Shown here one piece after another: positions 16,517 to 24,670 of a DNA stretch of 64,000 nucleotides. How positions within the stretch are numbered: position 1 is the first letter of the stretch; each line of letters starts with the position of its first letter. The notes below the pieces were generated by a model, which was not told where the DNA came from, ran no database searches, and worked only from the letters and a program-made list of their open reading frames with translations. Both the position numbers and the translations under genes were made by a program. This stretch comes from Aliihoeflea sp052435735 (GTDB lineage Bacteria; Pseudomonadota; Alphaproteobacteria; Rhizobiales; Rhizobiaceae). The stretch covers positions 186,001-250,000 of the forward strand of contig JBQVNB010000001.1 in the NCBI GenBank assembly GCA_052435735.1, in the 5' to 3' direction.

Positions 16517-17038
16517 CTATTTCTGCCGGATGCCGAAGCTCTGGAAGCCGGAGCGCATGATCGGCTTTTTCGACGAGATGACGCCGCTGTTGACGCCGTT
16601 CCAGCCGATCTCGCCCGCGAGCCGGGCATATTCGATCTTGGGGCAGCGGTTCATGACGACCTCGATGCCGGCGGTTTCCAGCCGCTTGGCCGCGGCATCG
16701 TCGCGCACGCCAAGCTGCATCCAGACGACTTTCGGAAGCGGGTCGAGCGCCAGCACCTCCTCGATCACGCTCGGCACGGCATTCGAGGCGCGGAAGATGT
16801 CGACCATGTCGATCGGCTCGGGAATGTCGGCGAGCTTCGCATAGGTCATACGGCCGAGGATTTCCCTGCCGGCGTGGCCCGGATTGACTGGCAAGACGGC
16901 GTAGCCCTTGTCGATCAGGTATTTCGCGACGAAGAAGGAGGGGCGCACGTCATTCGCCGACGCGCCGACGATCGCGACGGTCTTCACCTTGTTCAGGATG
17001 CCGGAGATGTAGGAATTGTCGTAGGAATCGTGGTTCAT
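16517..17038 (-). CDS. CoA-binding domain protein (YccU-like)
   Basis: The 173-residue protein is a single Rossmann-type CoA-binding domain: VKTVAIVGASANDVRPSFFV, KGYAVLPVNPGHAGREILG, and VVWMQLGVRDDAAAKRLETA. The start at 17038 gives a four-base overlap (ATGA) with the upstream VOC gene. Related proteins resemble the succinyl-CoA ligase alpha N-terminus but have no known reaction. It is third in the enoyl-CoA hydratase/VOC operon, consistent with a CoA-linked role. Confidence 0.88.
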   Translation of the reverse strand: MNHDSYDNSYISGILNKVKTVAIVGASANDVRPSFFVAKYLIDKGYAVLPVNPGHAGREILGRMTYAKLADIPEPIDMVDIFRASNAVPSVIEEVLALDPLPKVVWMQLGVRDDAAAKRLETAGIEVVMNRCPKIEYARLAGEIGWNGVNSGVISSKKPIMRSGFQSFGIRQK

Positions 17039-17463
17039 TCGGGTAGCGATATGCGCCCTTCTGCATCGATCGGAAAATCGGGATTGTGTGCGACTTCCCA
17101 AAGATGGCCTTCGGTATCGGCGAAATAGCCGTACCAGCCGCCCCAGAGTGCGCGTTGCGCGTGTTTGACGATGCGCCCGCCGGCCTTTTCTGCCGCCGCG
17201 AGGACTTCGGAGACTTCCGCGTCCGAACGCGTGTTGTAGGCAAGAGCCGCACCGGAAAAGCCCAGACGGCTGTCTTCGACGCCGGCATCGGCCGCGAGCT
17301 TTTCGCGCGGCCAGAGCGCCAGCAGCGTTCCGCCCATCTGGAAGAAGGCGACGTCACCCGGCACCTTCATACCCGCCTTGAGGCCCATCTGGTCGTAGAA
17401 GCCGACCGCGCGGTCGAGGTCGTCGACGCCGAGCGTGACGATTGAGATGCGCGGCTCCATCAT
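17035..17463 (-). CDS. VOC (glyoxalase/dioxygenase) superfamily protein
   Basis: The protein has about 142 residues and two VOC modules: RISIVTLGVDDLDRAVGFYD at the start and WGGWYGYFADTEGHLWEVAHN near the end, where the final glutamate is the usual metal ligand. The ATG at 17463 overlaps the enoyl-CoA hydratase stop; a second ATG three bases on is equally possible. Members bind metals and act as lyases, isomerases or dioxygenases; which applies here is not visible. Confidence 0.87.
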   Translation of the reverse strand: MMEPRISIVTLGVDDLDRAVGFYDQMGLKAGMKVPGDVAFFQMGGTLLALWPREKLAADAGVEDSRLGFSGAALAYNTRSDAEVSEVLAAAEKAGGRIVKHAQRALWGGWYGYFADTEGHLWEVAHNPDFPIDAEGRISLPE

Positions 17464-18275
17464 TCGTCGGTCCACTGCGGCTTGCGCTTCTCGACGAACG
17501 CCCCGATGCCTTCGGCGGCGTCGCGCGCGAGCATGTTCTCGACCATCACCCGGCCGGCATAGTCGTAGGCCTCCGAGAGGCCCATTTCGGCCTGCGCGTA
17601 GAAGGCCTCCTTGCCGATCTTCAGCGTCATGGCGGATTTCGAGGCGATGGTCTGGGCGTATTTGCCGACGATCTGGTCCAGATATTCGGGCGGCACGACA
17701 CGGTTGACGAGGCCGAACTCGCGTGCAGTCGTCGCCTCAATCATCTCGCCGGTCAGCAGCATTTCCATCGCGTGCTTGTGCGAGATGTTGCGCGACAGTG
17801 CGACCATAGGCGTCGAGCAAAAGAGGCCGATATTGACGCCGGGGGTGGCGAAGGTCGCCTCGGTCGTCGCGATGGCAAGGTCGCAGCTTGCGACGATCTG
17901 GCAGCCGGCGGCGGACGCGACGCCGGCCACGGCGGCGATGACGGGCTTGGGATGGCGCACGATCTCCTGCATGAACGCGCCGCAGGCCGTCATCAGCTCC
18001 TCGAACCAGGCGCGGCCACGATCAGCGTCGGCGCGATGCGCGGTGATCTCCTTCAGGTCGTGCCCCGCGGAAAAGACCTTGCCCTCGGCCGCGATGACGA
18101 CGACCCGCACCGATGCGTCGTCCCTCGCCGCTGCCAGATGACGGCGCAGCGTCGCGATCATCTCCATCGACAGCGCGTTCGCCGACGGCGAATCGAGCAC
18201 GATCCGCAACACCGGGCCGTCGCGTTCGGCACGCGCCGGCTCCATCCGTACCGAGGCGAGAGCAGTCACATTCAT
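17460..18275 (-). CDS. Enoyl-CoA hydratase/isomerase family protein
   Basis: The 271-residue crotonase-fold protein has GKVFSAGHDLKEI, the first oxyanion-hole segment, and HPKPVIAAVAGVASAAGCQI with GVNIGLFCSTPMVAL, the second. The usual glutamates of hydratases are not all present (AAGCQIVASCD, INIGLF-like), so the reaction may be isomerisation or another CoA-ester step; it most resembles the ECHDC3-type group. It heads a three-gene operon with four-base overlaps and is divergent from the PaaI thioesterase gene. Confidence 0.88.
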   Translation of the reverse strand: MNVTALASVRMEPARAERDGPVLRIVLDSPSANALSMEMIATLRRHLAAARDDASVRVVVIAAEGKVFSAGHDLKEITAHRADADRGRAWFEELMTACGAFMQEIVRHPKPVIAAVAGVASAAGCQIVASCDLAIATTEATFATPGVNIGLFCSTPMVALSRNISHKHAMEMLLTGEMIEATTAREFGLVNRVVPPEYLDQIVGKYAQTIASKSAMTLKIGKEAFYAQAEMGLSEAYDYAGRVMVENMLARDAAEGIGAFVEKRKPQWTDE

Positions 18276-18401
18276 TCGCAGTCTCCGTGGCGTCTTTGCC
18301 GATCCTTAGCATCAAAGAAGACGCGTTTCATGCCCCTACAACACTCTTGCGTTTGCGGCGCGTTGCATGTTCCTTGGCGCGACGAGGATGGGAGGACAGG
18401 C

Positions 18402-18863
18402 ATGCACGGATCGAAGCCATCGAGCGTTCCGACGCCGGTGATGACTGCCGACGAGGTCAATTCGTTGCTCAGGGAGGTCTACCCACAACTCAACGAGGAT
18501 TTCGCCGCCTATTCCACGACCGAAGTCTTTCCGGGCGGCTGCACCGTGCGCCTCGACGCCGACCATAGGCACCTGCGCCCCGGCAATACCGTCTCCGGCC
18601 CTTCCCTCTTCACGCTCGCCGACATCGGCGGCTATGTGTGCGTCCTTTCCCATGCCGGGCCGGACGCGCTTTCTGTCACCACCAACCTCAACATCAACTT
18701 CATGCGCAAGGCCGAGGCAGGCCCGATCGACGGGCATTGCCGCATCCTGAAGCTCGGTCGCAGCCTGATGGTGTTCGACATCGAAATGGTCAGCGGACCC
18801 GACCGGCAAGTCGTCGCACACGCGACCGGAACCTATTCGATCCCGCCGATGCGGGAGAAATGA
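18402..18863 (+). CDS. PaaI-type hotdog-fold thioesterase
   Basis: The 153-residue protein has the hotdog pattern: RHLRPGNTVSGPSLFTLADI, where the segment after PG forms the central helix, followed by LSVTTNLNINFMRKAEAGPI and AHATGTYSIP. It should hydrolyse an acyl-CoA thioester. The start at 18402 is chosen because GGAGGACAGG lies just upstream. It is divergent from the enoyl-CoA hydratase operon across 126 bases, so both may belong to one acyl-CoA pathway. Confidence 0.87.
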   Translation: MHGSKPSSVPTPVMTADEVNSLLREVYPQLNEDFAAYSTTEVFPGGCTVRLDADHRHLRPGNTVSGPSLFTLADIGGYVCVLSHAGPDALSVTTNLNINFMRKAEAGPIDGHCRILKLGRSLMVFDIEMVSGPDRQVVAHATGTYSIPPMREK

Positions 18864-18938
18864 TGCGGTAAAATAATACCGTATTCTTACAGAATTGATT
18901 TCGTTGAATATTTTTCCGCAACGTTCGCTTTCGGTCGC

Positions 18939-18967
18939 TTGACGACGCGGAAGGCCGGCCGTATAAG
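18939..18967 (+). promoter_or_regulatory. Probable housekeeping promoter of rplM-rpsI
   Basis: TTGACG at 18939-18944 and TATAAG at 18962-18967 are separated by 17 bases, close to the ideal for a sigma-70-type promoter. The predicted transcription start is near 18974. Confidence 0.75.
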
Positions 18968-18980
18968 CCGATCCGAACGC

Positions 18981-19006
18981 GCCTCCATTTCCGGAGGCCG
19001 TTTTTT
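18981..19006 (+). promoter_or_regulatory. Terminator-like hairpin in the rplM leader, possible attenuator
   Basis: GCCTCC-ATTTCC-GGAGGC is followed two bases later by TTTTTT. It begins about seven bases after the predicted transcription start and 77 bases before the rplM start codon begins. An early intrinsic terminator in the leader of a ribosomal protein operon suggests regulated read-through; this is inferred from position and shape only. Confidence 0.55.
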
Positions 19007-19082
19007 GTTGGGCCGCAAGGCGTCAACACAAGCAACAAGAAATGCCTTCCTTCGCGAAGGTTCGACAAGAAAGATCGAAACC

Positions 19083-19556
19083 ATGAAGACCTTTTCGCAG
19101 AAGCCTGCGGACGTGGTGAAGAAGTGGGTCGTGATCGACGCCGAGCATCTCGTCGTCGGCCGTCTGGCCTCCATCGTCGCCAATCGCCTGCGCGGCAAGC
19201 ACAAGCCCACTTTCACGCCGCATGTCGATGATGGCGACAACGTCATCATCATCAATGCCGACAAGGCCGTGTTCACCGGCAAGAAGTTCACCGACAAGGT
19301 GTACTACTGGCACACGGGCCACCCGGGCGGCATCAAGGAGCGCACTGCGCGCCAGATTCTTGAAGGCCGCTTTCCCGAGCGCGTCATCGAGAAGGCTGTC
19401 GAGCGCATGATCCCGCGCGGCCCGCTCGGCCGTCGCCAGATGAAGAATCTGCGCGTCTATGCCGGCTCCGAACATCCGCACACCGCCCAGACGCCCGAGA
19501 CGCTCGACGTCGCCGGCCTGAACAAGAAGAACACGAGGCTCCAGACCAATGGCTGA
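19083..19556 (+). CDS. rplM: 50S ribosomal protein L13
   Basis: The 157-residue protein is a standard L13: KTFSQKPADVVKKWVVIDAE, LVVGRLASIVANRLRGKHKP, and the conserved RAVERMIPRGPLGR-type segment, here KAVERMIPRGPLGRRQMKNL. The start at 19083 fits the family length of about 154. L13 is an early assembly protein of the large subunit. The gene overlaps rpsI by eight bases. Confidence 0.98.
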   Translation: MKTFSQKPADVVKKWVVIDAEHLVVGRLASIVANRLRGKHKPTFTPHVDDGDNVIIINADKAVFTGKKFTDKVYYWHTGHPGGIKERTARQILEGRFPERVIEKAVERMIPRGPLGRRQMKNLRVYAGSEHPHTAQTPETLDVAGLNKKNTRLQTNG

Positions 19557-20025
19557 ACTCAACTCCCTCCAGGACCTCGGCCAGGCGACCGGCGCGTCGG
19601 AGCAGGCTGCTCCGGTTCACGTCCAGAAGCTTGACAAGCAGGGCCGCGCCTATGCTACCGGCAAGCGCAAGGACGCCATCGCGCGCGTCTGGGTCAAGCC
19701 GGGCTCGGGCAAGATCATCGTCAACAACAAGGAATTCGGCGCCTATTTCGCGCGTCCGGTCCTGCAGATGGTGCTCCAGCAGCCGATCGTCGCCGCTGAC
19801 CGTAACGGCCAGTACGACGTCATCGCCACCGTCGCTGGCGGCGGCCTCTCGGGCCAGGCCGGCGCCGTCCGTCACGGTATCTCGAAGGCGCTGACCTACT
19901 ACGAGCCGGGCCTGCGCGCCGTGCTCAAGAAGGGCGGCTTCCTGACCCGCGATTCGCGTACCGTCGAGCGCAAGAAGTACGGCAAGGCCAAGGCCCGTCG
20001 TTCGTTCCAGTTCTCGAAGCGCTAA
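19549..20025 (+). CDS. rpsI: 30S ribosomal protein S9
   Basis: The 158-residue protein has a short N-terminal extension before the S9 core: YATGKRKDAIARVWVKPGSG, VAGGGLSGQAGAVRHGISKA, and the C-terminal RRSFQFSKR tail, whose last residues reach the P-site tRNA. The start lies inside the end of rplM, so the two are co-translated. A terminator follows 25 bases later. Confidence 0.98.
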   Translation: MAELNSLQDLGQATGASEQAAPVHVQKLDKQGRAYATGKRKDAIARVWVKPGSGKIIVNNKEFGAYFARPVLQMVLQQPIVAADRNGQYDVIATVAGGGLSGQAGAVRHGISKALTYYEPGLRAVLKKGGFLTRDSRTVERKKYGKAKARRSFQFSKR

Positions 20026-20050
20026 GCGTTTCGCATTCGGAACTTCGAAA

Positions 20051-20075
20051 AGCGGGCCTTCGGGTCCGCTTTTTT
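20051..20075 (+). terminator. Rho-independent terminator after rpsI
   Basis: AGCGGGCC-TTCG-GGTCCGCT pairs with one G-U and is followed by a T run. It ends the rplM-rpsI transcript 46 bases before the agmatinase start. Confidence 0.88.
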
Positions 20076-20120
20076 CGTTTCACATCTGTGCTATGTGCCT
20101 TGGTCTCGAAGGAGCCATCC

Positions 20121-21077
20121 ATGCCCGCAAAGACGATCGACAACGGATTCACCGCGCGCCAGCTCACCGGAGCGGCGAGCGACCCGACGCATGCGGGCGC
20201 GCTGTCGTTCATGCGGCGCAGATATACGAAATCGCTCGAAGGCGCGGATGTGGTCGTCTGGGGCATTCCTTTCGATGCCGCCGTCTCCAACAGGCCGGGC
20301 GCGCGGTTCGGTCCGCAGGCGATCCGGCGCGCTTCGGCGATCTTCGACAACGATCCGCAATATCCGTTCGATGCCGATCTCTTCGAAGACCTAGCCGTCA
20401 TCGACTACGGAGATTGCCTGCTCGACTATGGCAACCATCAGGAGACGCCGGCGACGATCGAGCGCGAAGCTGCCACGCTGGTCAATTCGGGGGCATTCGT
20501 CGTCTCGATGGGCGGCGATCATTTCGTCACCTGGCCGATTCTCAAGGCGCATGCCGCCAAATATGGCCCGCTGGCGATGATCCAGTTCGACGCGCATCAG
20601 GACACCTGGTTCGACGACGGGAAGCGGATCGACCACGGTTCGTTCGTCGGCCGCGCGGTGCGCGACGGCGTGATCGACGCATCGCGCTCGATCCAGGTCG
20701 GCATCCGCACCCACGCGCCGGACGATTGCGGCATCCAGATGCTCTATGGCTACGACGTCGAGGAGATGCGGGCCGACGAGATCGTCGCCTCGATCAAGGC
20801 GCGTGTCGGCGACGCCAAGGCGTACATCACTTTCGACATCGACTGCCTAGACCCAGCCTTTGCGCCCGGAACCGGTACACCGGTCGCCGGCGGCCCCTCC
20901 TCCGCCAAGATGCTCTCGGTGCTGCGCAAGCTCGGCTCGCTCGACATCGTCGGTGCCGACATCGTCGAGGTCGCACCGGCCTACGACCATGCCGACATCA
21001 CGGCGATTGCGGGCGCCTCCGTCGCGATGCACTATATCGGGCTTCTGGCGGAGCGACGATCGCGGCTGGCAAAGTGA
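20121..21077 (+). CDS. speB: Agmatinase/ureohydrolase family protein
   Basis: The 318-residue protein has all manganese ligands of the ureohydrolase fold: SMGGDHFVTWP, FDAHQDTW and FDIDCLDPAFAPGTGTP. Agmatinase splits agmatine to putrescine and urea; close relatives act on other guanidino compounds, so agmatine is the likeliest but not proven substrate. The start at 20121 follows AAGGAG. It lies between the ribosomal operon and argC, on the same strand, and the gap to argC is 73 bases. Confidence 0.9.
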   Translation: MPAKTIDNGFTARQLTGAASDPTHAGALSFMRRRYTKSLEGADVVVWGIPFDAAVSNRPGARFGPQAIRRASAIFDNDPQYPFDADLFEDLAVIDYGDCLLDYGNHQETPATIEREAATLVNSGAFVVSMGGDHFVTWPILKAHAAKYGPLAMIQFDAHQDTWFDDGKRIDHGSFVGRAVRDGVIDASRSIQVGIRTHAPDDCGIQMLYGYDVEEMRADEIVASIKARVGDAKAYITFDIDCLDPAFAPGTGTPVAGGPSSAKMLSVLRKLGSLDIVGADIVEVAPAYDHADITAIAGASVAMHYIGLLAERRSRLAK

Positions 21078-21150
21078 ATCAAGCGGCTGACGGATCGAGT
21101 CCGAAAGCCAGCCCAAGCGATTGTTTCAAAACGAATTCGAAGTGACGAGC

Positions 21151-22092
21151 ATGAAACCGAAAATTTTCATCGACGGCGAACACGGCACGACCGGCCTGCA
21201 GATCCGCACGCGGCTTGCCGGCCGCGACGACCTCGACATGCTGTCGATCCCCGAGGCGGAGCGGCGCAACGACGCCCTGCGCGAGGAGATGCTGAAGGCG
21301 GCCGACGTCGCGATCCTGTGCCTGCCCGACGATGCGGCGAAACAGGCCGTCGCGATGCTAGAAGGCACGAATTCGACCCGCATCATCGACACATCGACGG
21401 CGCACCGCATCCATCCCGACTGGGCCTATGGCTTTGCCGAGCTCGACGAGGATCAGGCCGAGAAGATCGCAACCGCGCGTCTCGTCGCCAATCCGGGCTG
21501 CTACCCGACCGGCGCGATCGGGCTCATCCGGCCGCTGGTCAAAGCCGGCATCCTGCCGGCCGACTATCCCGTCAGTGTCAATGCAATCTCCGGCTATACG
21601 GGCGGCGGCAAGCAGATGATCGCGCAGATGGAGAACGCGGACGCGTCCGACCACATCGCCGCGCCGCACTTTCTCTACGGCCTCACGCTGGCGCACAAGC
21701 ACGTGCCGGAGATGATGCAGCATGGGCTGCTCGACCGCCGGCCGATCTTCTCGCCGAGCGTCGGCCGCTTTGCGCAGGGAATGATCGTACAGGTGCCGCT
21801 GCACACGGCGAACCTCAACGGCGCGCCGGGCGTGGGTGACGTTCACGCCGCACTTGCCGCACATTATGCCGGTCAGGACGTGGTCGAAGTCTTGCCGCTC
21901 GAGGCGAGCGGCAAGCTTTCGCGGATCGACCCGACCGAACTCAACGACACCAATCGGATGAAGCTGTTCGTCTTCGGCAACAACGCGGCGGGTCAGGTCA
22001 ATCTCGTCGCCGTGCTCGACAATTTGGGCAAGGGTGCGTCGGGCGCCGCCGTCCAGAATATGGATCTGATGCTGTCGAAGCGCGCCGCCTGA
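21151..22092 (+). CDS. argC: N-acetyl-gamma-glutamyl-phosphate reductase (short type 2 form)
   Basis: The 313-residue protein matches the shorter ArgC class of alphaproteobacteria. IFIDGEHGTTGLQIRTRL is the NADP-binding start, and VANPGCYPTGAIGLIRPL carries the catalytic cysteine. It catalyses the third step of arginine synthesis, the reduction of N-acetylglutamyl phosphate to the semialdehyde. The ATG at 21151 is preceded by GAAGTGACGAGC, a weak binding site. It ends six bases before the convergent ctaA stop. Confidence 0.95.
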   Translation: MKPKIFIDGEHGTTGLQIRTRLAGRDDLDMLSIPEAERRNDALREEMLKAADVAILCLPDDAAKQAVAMLEGTNSTRIIDTSTAHRIHPDWAYGFAELDEDQAEKIATARLVANPGCYPTGAIGLIRPLVKAGILPADYPVSVNAISGYTGGGKQMIAQMENADASDHIAAPHFLYGLTLAHKHVPEMMQHGLLDRRPIFSPSVGRFAQGMIVQVPLHTANLNGAPGVGDVHAALAAHYAGQDVVEVLPLEASGKLSRIDPTELNDTNRMKLFVFGNNAAGQVNLVAVLDNLGKGASGAAVQNMDLMLSKRAA

Positions 22093-22098
22093 CGCCGG

Positions 22099-23196
22099 TC
22101 AGCGGGCGTAACCGGCTGCGGCCTGCGACGGATACGCCCCCTTCGTGCCGCGCCAATGCGCGGCAGCGAAGCCGAGGACGACGATCGCGAAGGCGTGGTG
22201 CGCCAGCGCCCAGCCGAGGGGCACGACCAGCACAAGCGTCGTGATCCCGATCAGCGCCTGCGCGATGATCATGACCAACAGCACAACCGCGCGACGCGAA
22301 TGCGTCGTCGAAGGCGCAATACGCCAAGCCGAAAAGACGTGCCAGACCGCCGCCGCTAGCAGCACGTAGGCGCCCATGCGGTGGACGAACTGGACGGTCT
22401 TCGGGTTCTCGAAGAAATTGCGCCAGACGGGCTCTGCGACCAGCAGGCCACCCGGCCAGAACGCGCCGTCCATCAGCGGCCAGGTGTTGAACGTCAGGCC
22501 GGCATGAAGGCCGGCGACGAGCGCGCCGAGATAAATCTGGAACAGGACGAGGACCAGCAGCCATCCGGCCTGGCTGCGGGTGCGATCGGGCGCGGGGCCG
22601 GCCGAATGCGGCGCGAGGCCGCGCGCGATCAGCATCGTCGCGCTGAAGATGAGGCAGGCGAGCATCAGATGCGTTGCGAGCCGGTACTGGCTGACGCTGA
22701 CGCGTTCGGAAAGCCCGGAGGCCACCATCCACCAGCCGATGAAGCCCTGCAGGCCGCCCAACGCCAGCAGGCCAAGCAGCTTGGGCTTCAGGTGCTGCTC
22801 CAGCCGCCCGGTCAGCCAGAAGAAGGCGAGCGGGACGGCGACGAGGAAGCCGACGCCACGCGCAAGCAGGCGGTGCGCCCATTCCCACCAGAAGATCGTC
22901 TTGAACTCGTCGAGGCTCATGCCCCGGTTCATCTGCTGGTATTGCGGAATCTGGCGATACTTTTCCAGTTCCTCCTGCCATTGCGCCTCGCCGATCGGCG
23001 GGATGACGCCGTGGATCGGCTTCCATTCGGTGATCGACAGGCCCGAGCCGGTCAGCCGCGTCGCGCCGCCGACGACGAACAGTGCGAACAGGACGAGGAG
23101 GACGAGGTAGAGCCAGATGCGGACAAGTCGCCGGTTGCGTGCCTCGCGGGCACGGGCGTCGAAGGGAAGGCTGTCGATTGCTGCCGACGCGGCCAT
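22099..23196 (-). CDS. ctaA: Heme A synthase (CtaA/COX15)
   Basis: The 365-residue membrane protein has about eight spans and the COX15 type 2 features: GGATRLTGSGLSITEWKPI, the insert with EFKTIFWWEWAHRLLARGVG, SQYRLATHLMLA with a heme-ligating histidine, and VHRMGAYVLL. It oxidises heme O to heme A for cytochrome aa3 oxidase in the inner membrane. It is convergent with argC and divergent from the DUF2842-like gene. Confidence 0.95.
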   Translation of the reverse strand: MAASAAIDSLPFDARAREARNRRLVRIWLYLVLLVLFALFVVGGATRLTGSGLSITEWKPIHGVIPPIGEAQWQEELEKYRQIPQYQQMNRGMSLDEFKTIFWWEWAHRLLARGVGFLVAVPLAFFWLTGRLEQHLKPKLLGLLALGGLQGFIGWWMVASGLSERVSVSQYRLATHLMLACLIFSATMLIARGLAPHSAGPAPDRTRSQAGWLLVLVLFQIYLGALVAGLHAGLTFNTWPLMDGAFWPGGLLVAEPVWRNFFENPKTVQFVHRMGAYVLLAAAVWHVFSAWRIAPSTTHSRRAVVLLVMIIAQALIGITTLVLVVPLGWALAHHAFAIVVLGFAAAHWRGTKGAYPSQAAAGYAR

Positions 23197-23336
23197 CGCG
23201 TGGTTCCTCGGGTGGTTGGCGTGGCGGAGAAGTGCCGCATCGGCCCCGTCAATTCAAGCGCCTGCCCTGCGCGACATGCCGTCGCGTTTGCCATGGATGC
23301 ATGTCTGGACTAAACGATGGCGCAGAAGGAAAAGCC

Positions 23337-23564
23337 ATGCCCGTTCGCCTCAAGAAGCTCATCGGAACCGTTCTTCTGGTCCTGCTCGTCGCCGTCTACG
23401 CGATCGTGGCGACGATTATCGCCGTGGCGCAACTCGCCGAATCCAGCGTCTGGGTCCACCTCGCCTATTTCTTCCTGACGGGATTCCTGTGGGTCATCCC
23501 GGCCATGTTCATCGTCTCATGGATGGCAAAGCCGTCGAAGCGCGACCTCGCACGCAATCTATAG
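23337..23564 (+). CDS. Small membrane protein, DUF2842-like
   Basis: The 75-residue protein starts MPVRLKKLIGTVLLVLLVAV and has two hydrophobic spans, the second ending WVIPAMFIVSWM before a basic tail. This matches the small alphaproteobacterial DUF2842 family of unknown function. AGAAGGAAAAGCC lies upstream of the ATG. Its stop overlaps the convergent deacetylase stop by six bases. Confidence 0.8.
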   Translation: MPVRLKKLIGTVLLVLLVAVYAIVATIIAVAQLAESSVWVHLAYFFLTGFLWVIPAMFIVSWMAKPSKRDLARNL

Positions 23565-24593
23565 CGTCACCACGCGCCGCCGGGAGTTGGCGAAGGTGGT
23601 GATGCCGGTCAGCATCGTGCGCAGATGGCCGATATCCTGGTAGCGCCCGTTGAGCGAGATGCGCGGCAGCGCGTGCATGTGGTCGCGGTGTTCGGGGTGA
23701 AGCGTGCCGTGCCGCGTCGTCACCGCGGAAACAAAACCAGCCTCCTTCGCCAGCCTGATCTCGCGCGCGCCAACCGCCCGCTGATGCCCGTAGGGATAGG
23801 CGAAATGGCGCGGCCGGATGCCCGTTTTCTCAGTGATCACGTCGGCCGAACCGCGCATTTCGATGAGCGCGCATTCTTCTTCGAGCCGCGCCAGATTGTA
23901 GTGCTGGATCGTGTGTGCGCCGATCGTGCCGAGCCGGTGACGCGTCACGGCAACGATGTCGTCCCACTTCATGAACGGGCTCGTCGACACCTCACGGCCA
24001 CCCATTTCGTCGAGAACGGCCTGACGCTCGGTTTCGGAGACCCGCGTCGCCATCAGGCCCGAAAGATGTCGGGCGGTCGCCAGTTTCTCGACCGGCGAAG
24101 ACGTCGCGCGGACAGAATCGTCGAGCGGGGACGGCATCGCGACCTCGTCGCGCATCAGGGCCAGTTGCTCCACAACCTCCCACCAGGGCTGGACGGACCC
24201 GTCGATGAGGCCGGGCGCGACGTAGATGGCGAACGGCGCGTCGTGGTGCTCGAACATCGGCAGTGCTTCGGTGAAGTTGTCGAGATAGGCATCGTCGAGC
24301 GTGATCGTGGCGACCTTGGCGCGGCTCCCGGTTCCGAGGTGATCGACCATTTCGTCGAGTGACACGAACGCGAATCCGCTCCGCTTCATGTCCGAGATCG
24401 CGCGATCGAGGAAGTCGGGCGTCACCGACAGATGATCGTTCAGCCCCAACCCCTTGCGGGGCGTCGCGGTCACGCTGTGAAGCATCAGGATCGCGCCCAG
24501 TCCGGACAGATGCGGCTTCGCCATTCGGGCGATTCCAGACCATCGCGATGCGTTCAGCACGAATCTGCGAAGGCGTTCCTGGTTGTCGGTCAT
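23559..24593 (-). CDS. Polysaccharide deacetylase family protein (NodB homology domain)
   Basis: The 344-residue protein has the NodB-type metal site: ATITLDDAYLDN supplies the catalytic and metal aspartates (the usual TFDDGY reads TLDDAY) and GAHTIQHYNLARL the two histidines. HFAYPYGHQRAVG is the RxxxPYG-type strand. It should remove acetyl groups from a polysaccharide. No clear signal peptide is seen. It opens the exopolysaccharide region and is divergent from the CelD-like acyltransferase. Confidence 0.88.
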   Translation of the reverse strand: MTDNQERLRRFVLNASRWSGIARMAKPHLSGLGAILMLHSVTATPRKGLGLNDHLSVTPDFLDRAISDMKRSGFAFVSLDEMVDHLGTGSRAKVATITLDDAYLDNFTEALPMFEHHDAPFAIYVAPGLIDGSVQPWWEVVEQLALMRDEVAMPSPLDDSVRATSSPVEKLATARHLSGLMATRVSETERQAVLDEMGGREVSTSPFMKWDDIVAVTRHRLGTIGAHTIQHYNLARLEEECALIEMRGSADVITEKTGIRPRHFAYPYGHQRAVGAREIRLAKEAGFVSAVTTRHGTLHPEHRDHMHALPRISLNGRYQDIGHLRTMLTGITTFANSRRRVVTL

Positions 24594-24670
24594 TTCGAAA
24601 CCTTTGTGCCCTAACCTCCTCCGCCGACAGCAGAGACACGCTGAACACCATATGGGCGAAGAGTTGAGGC

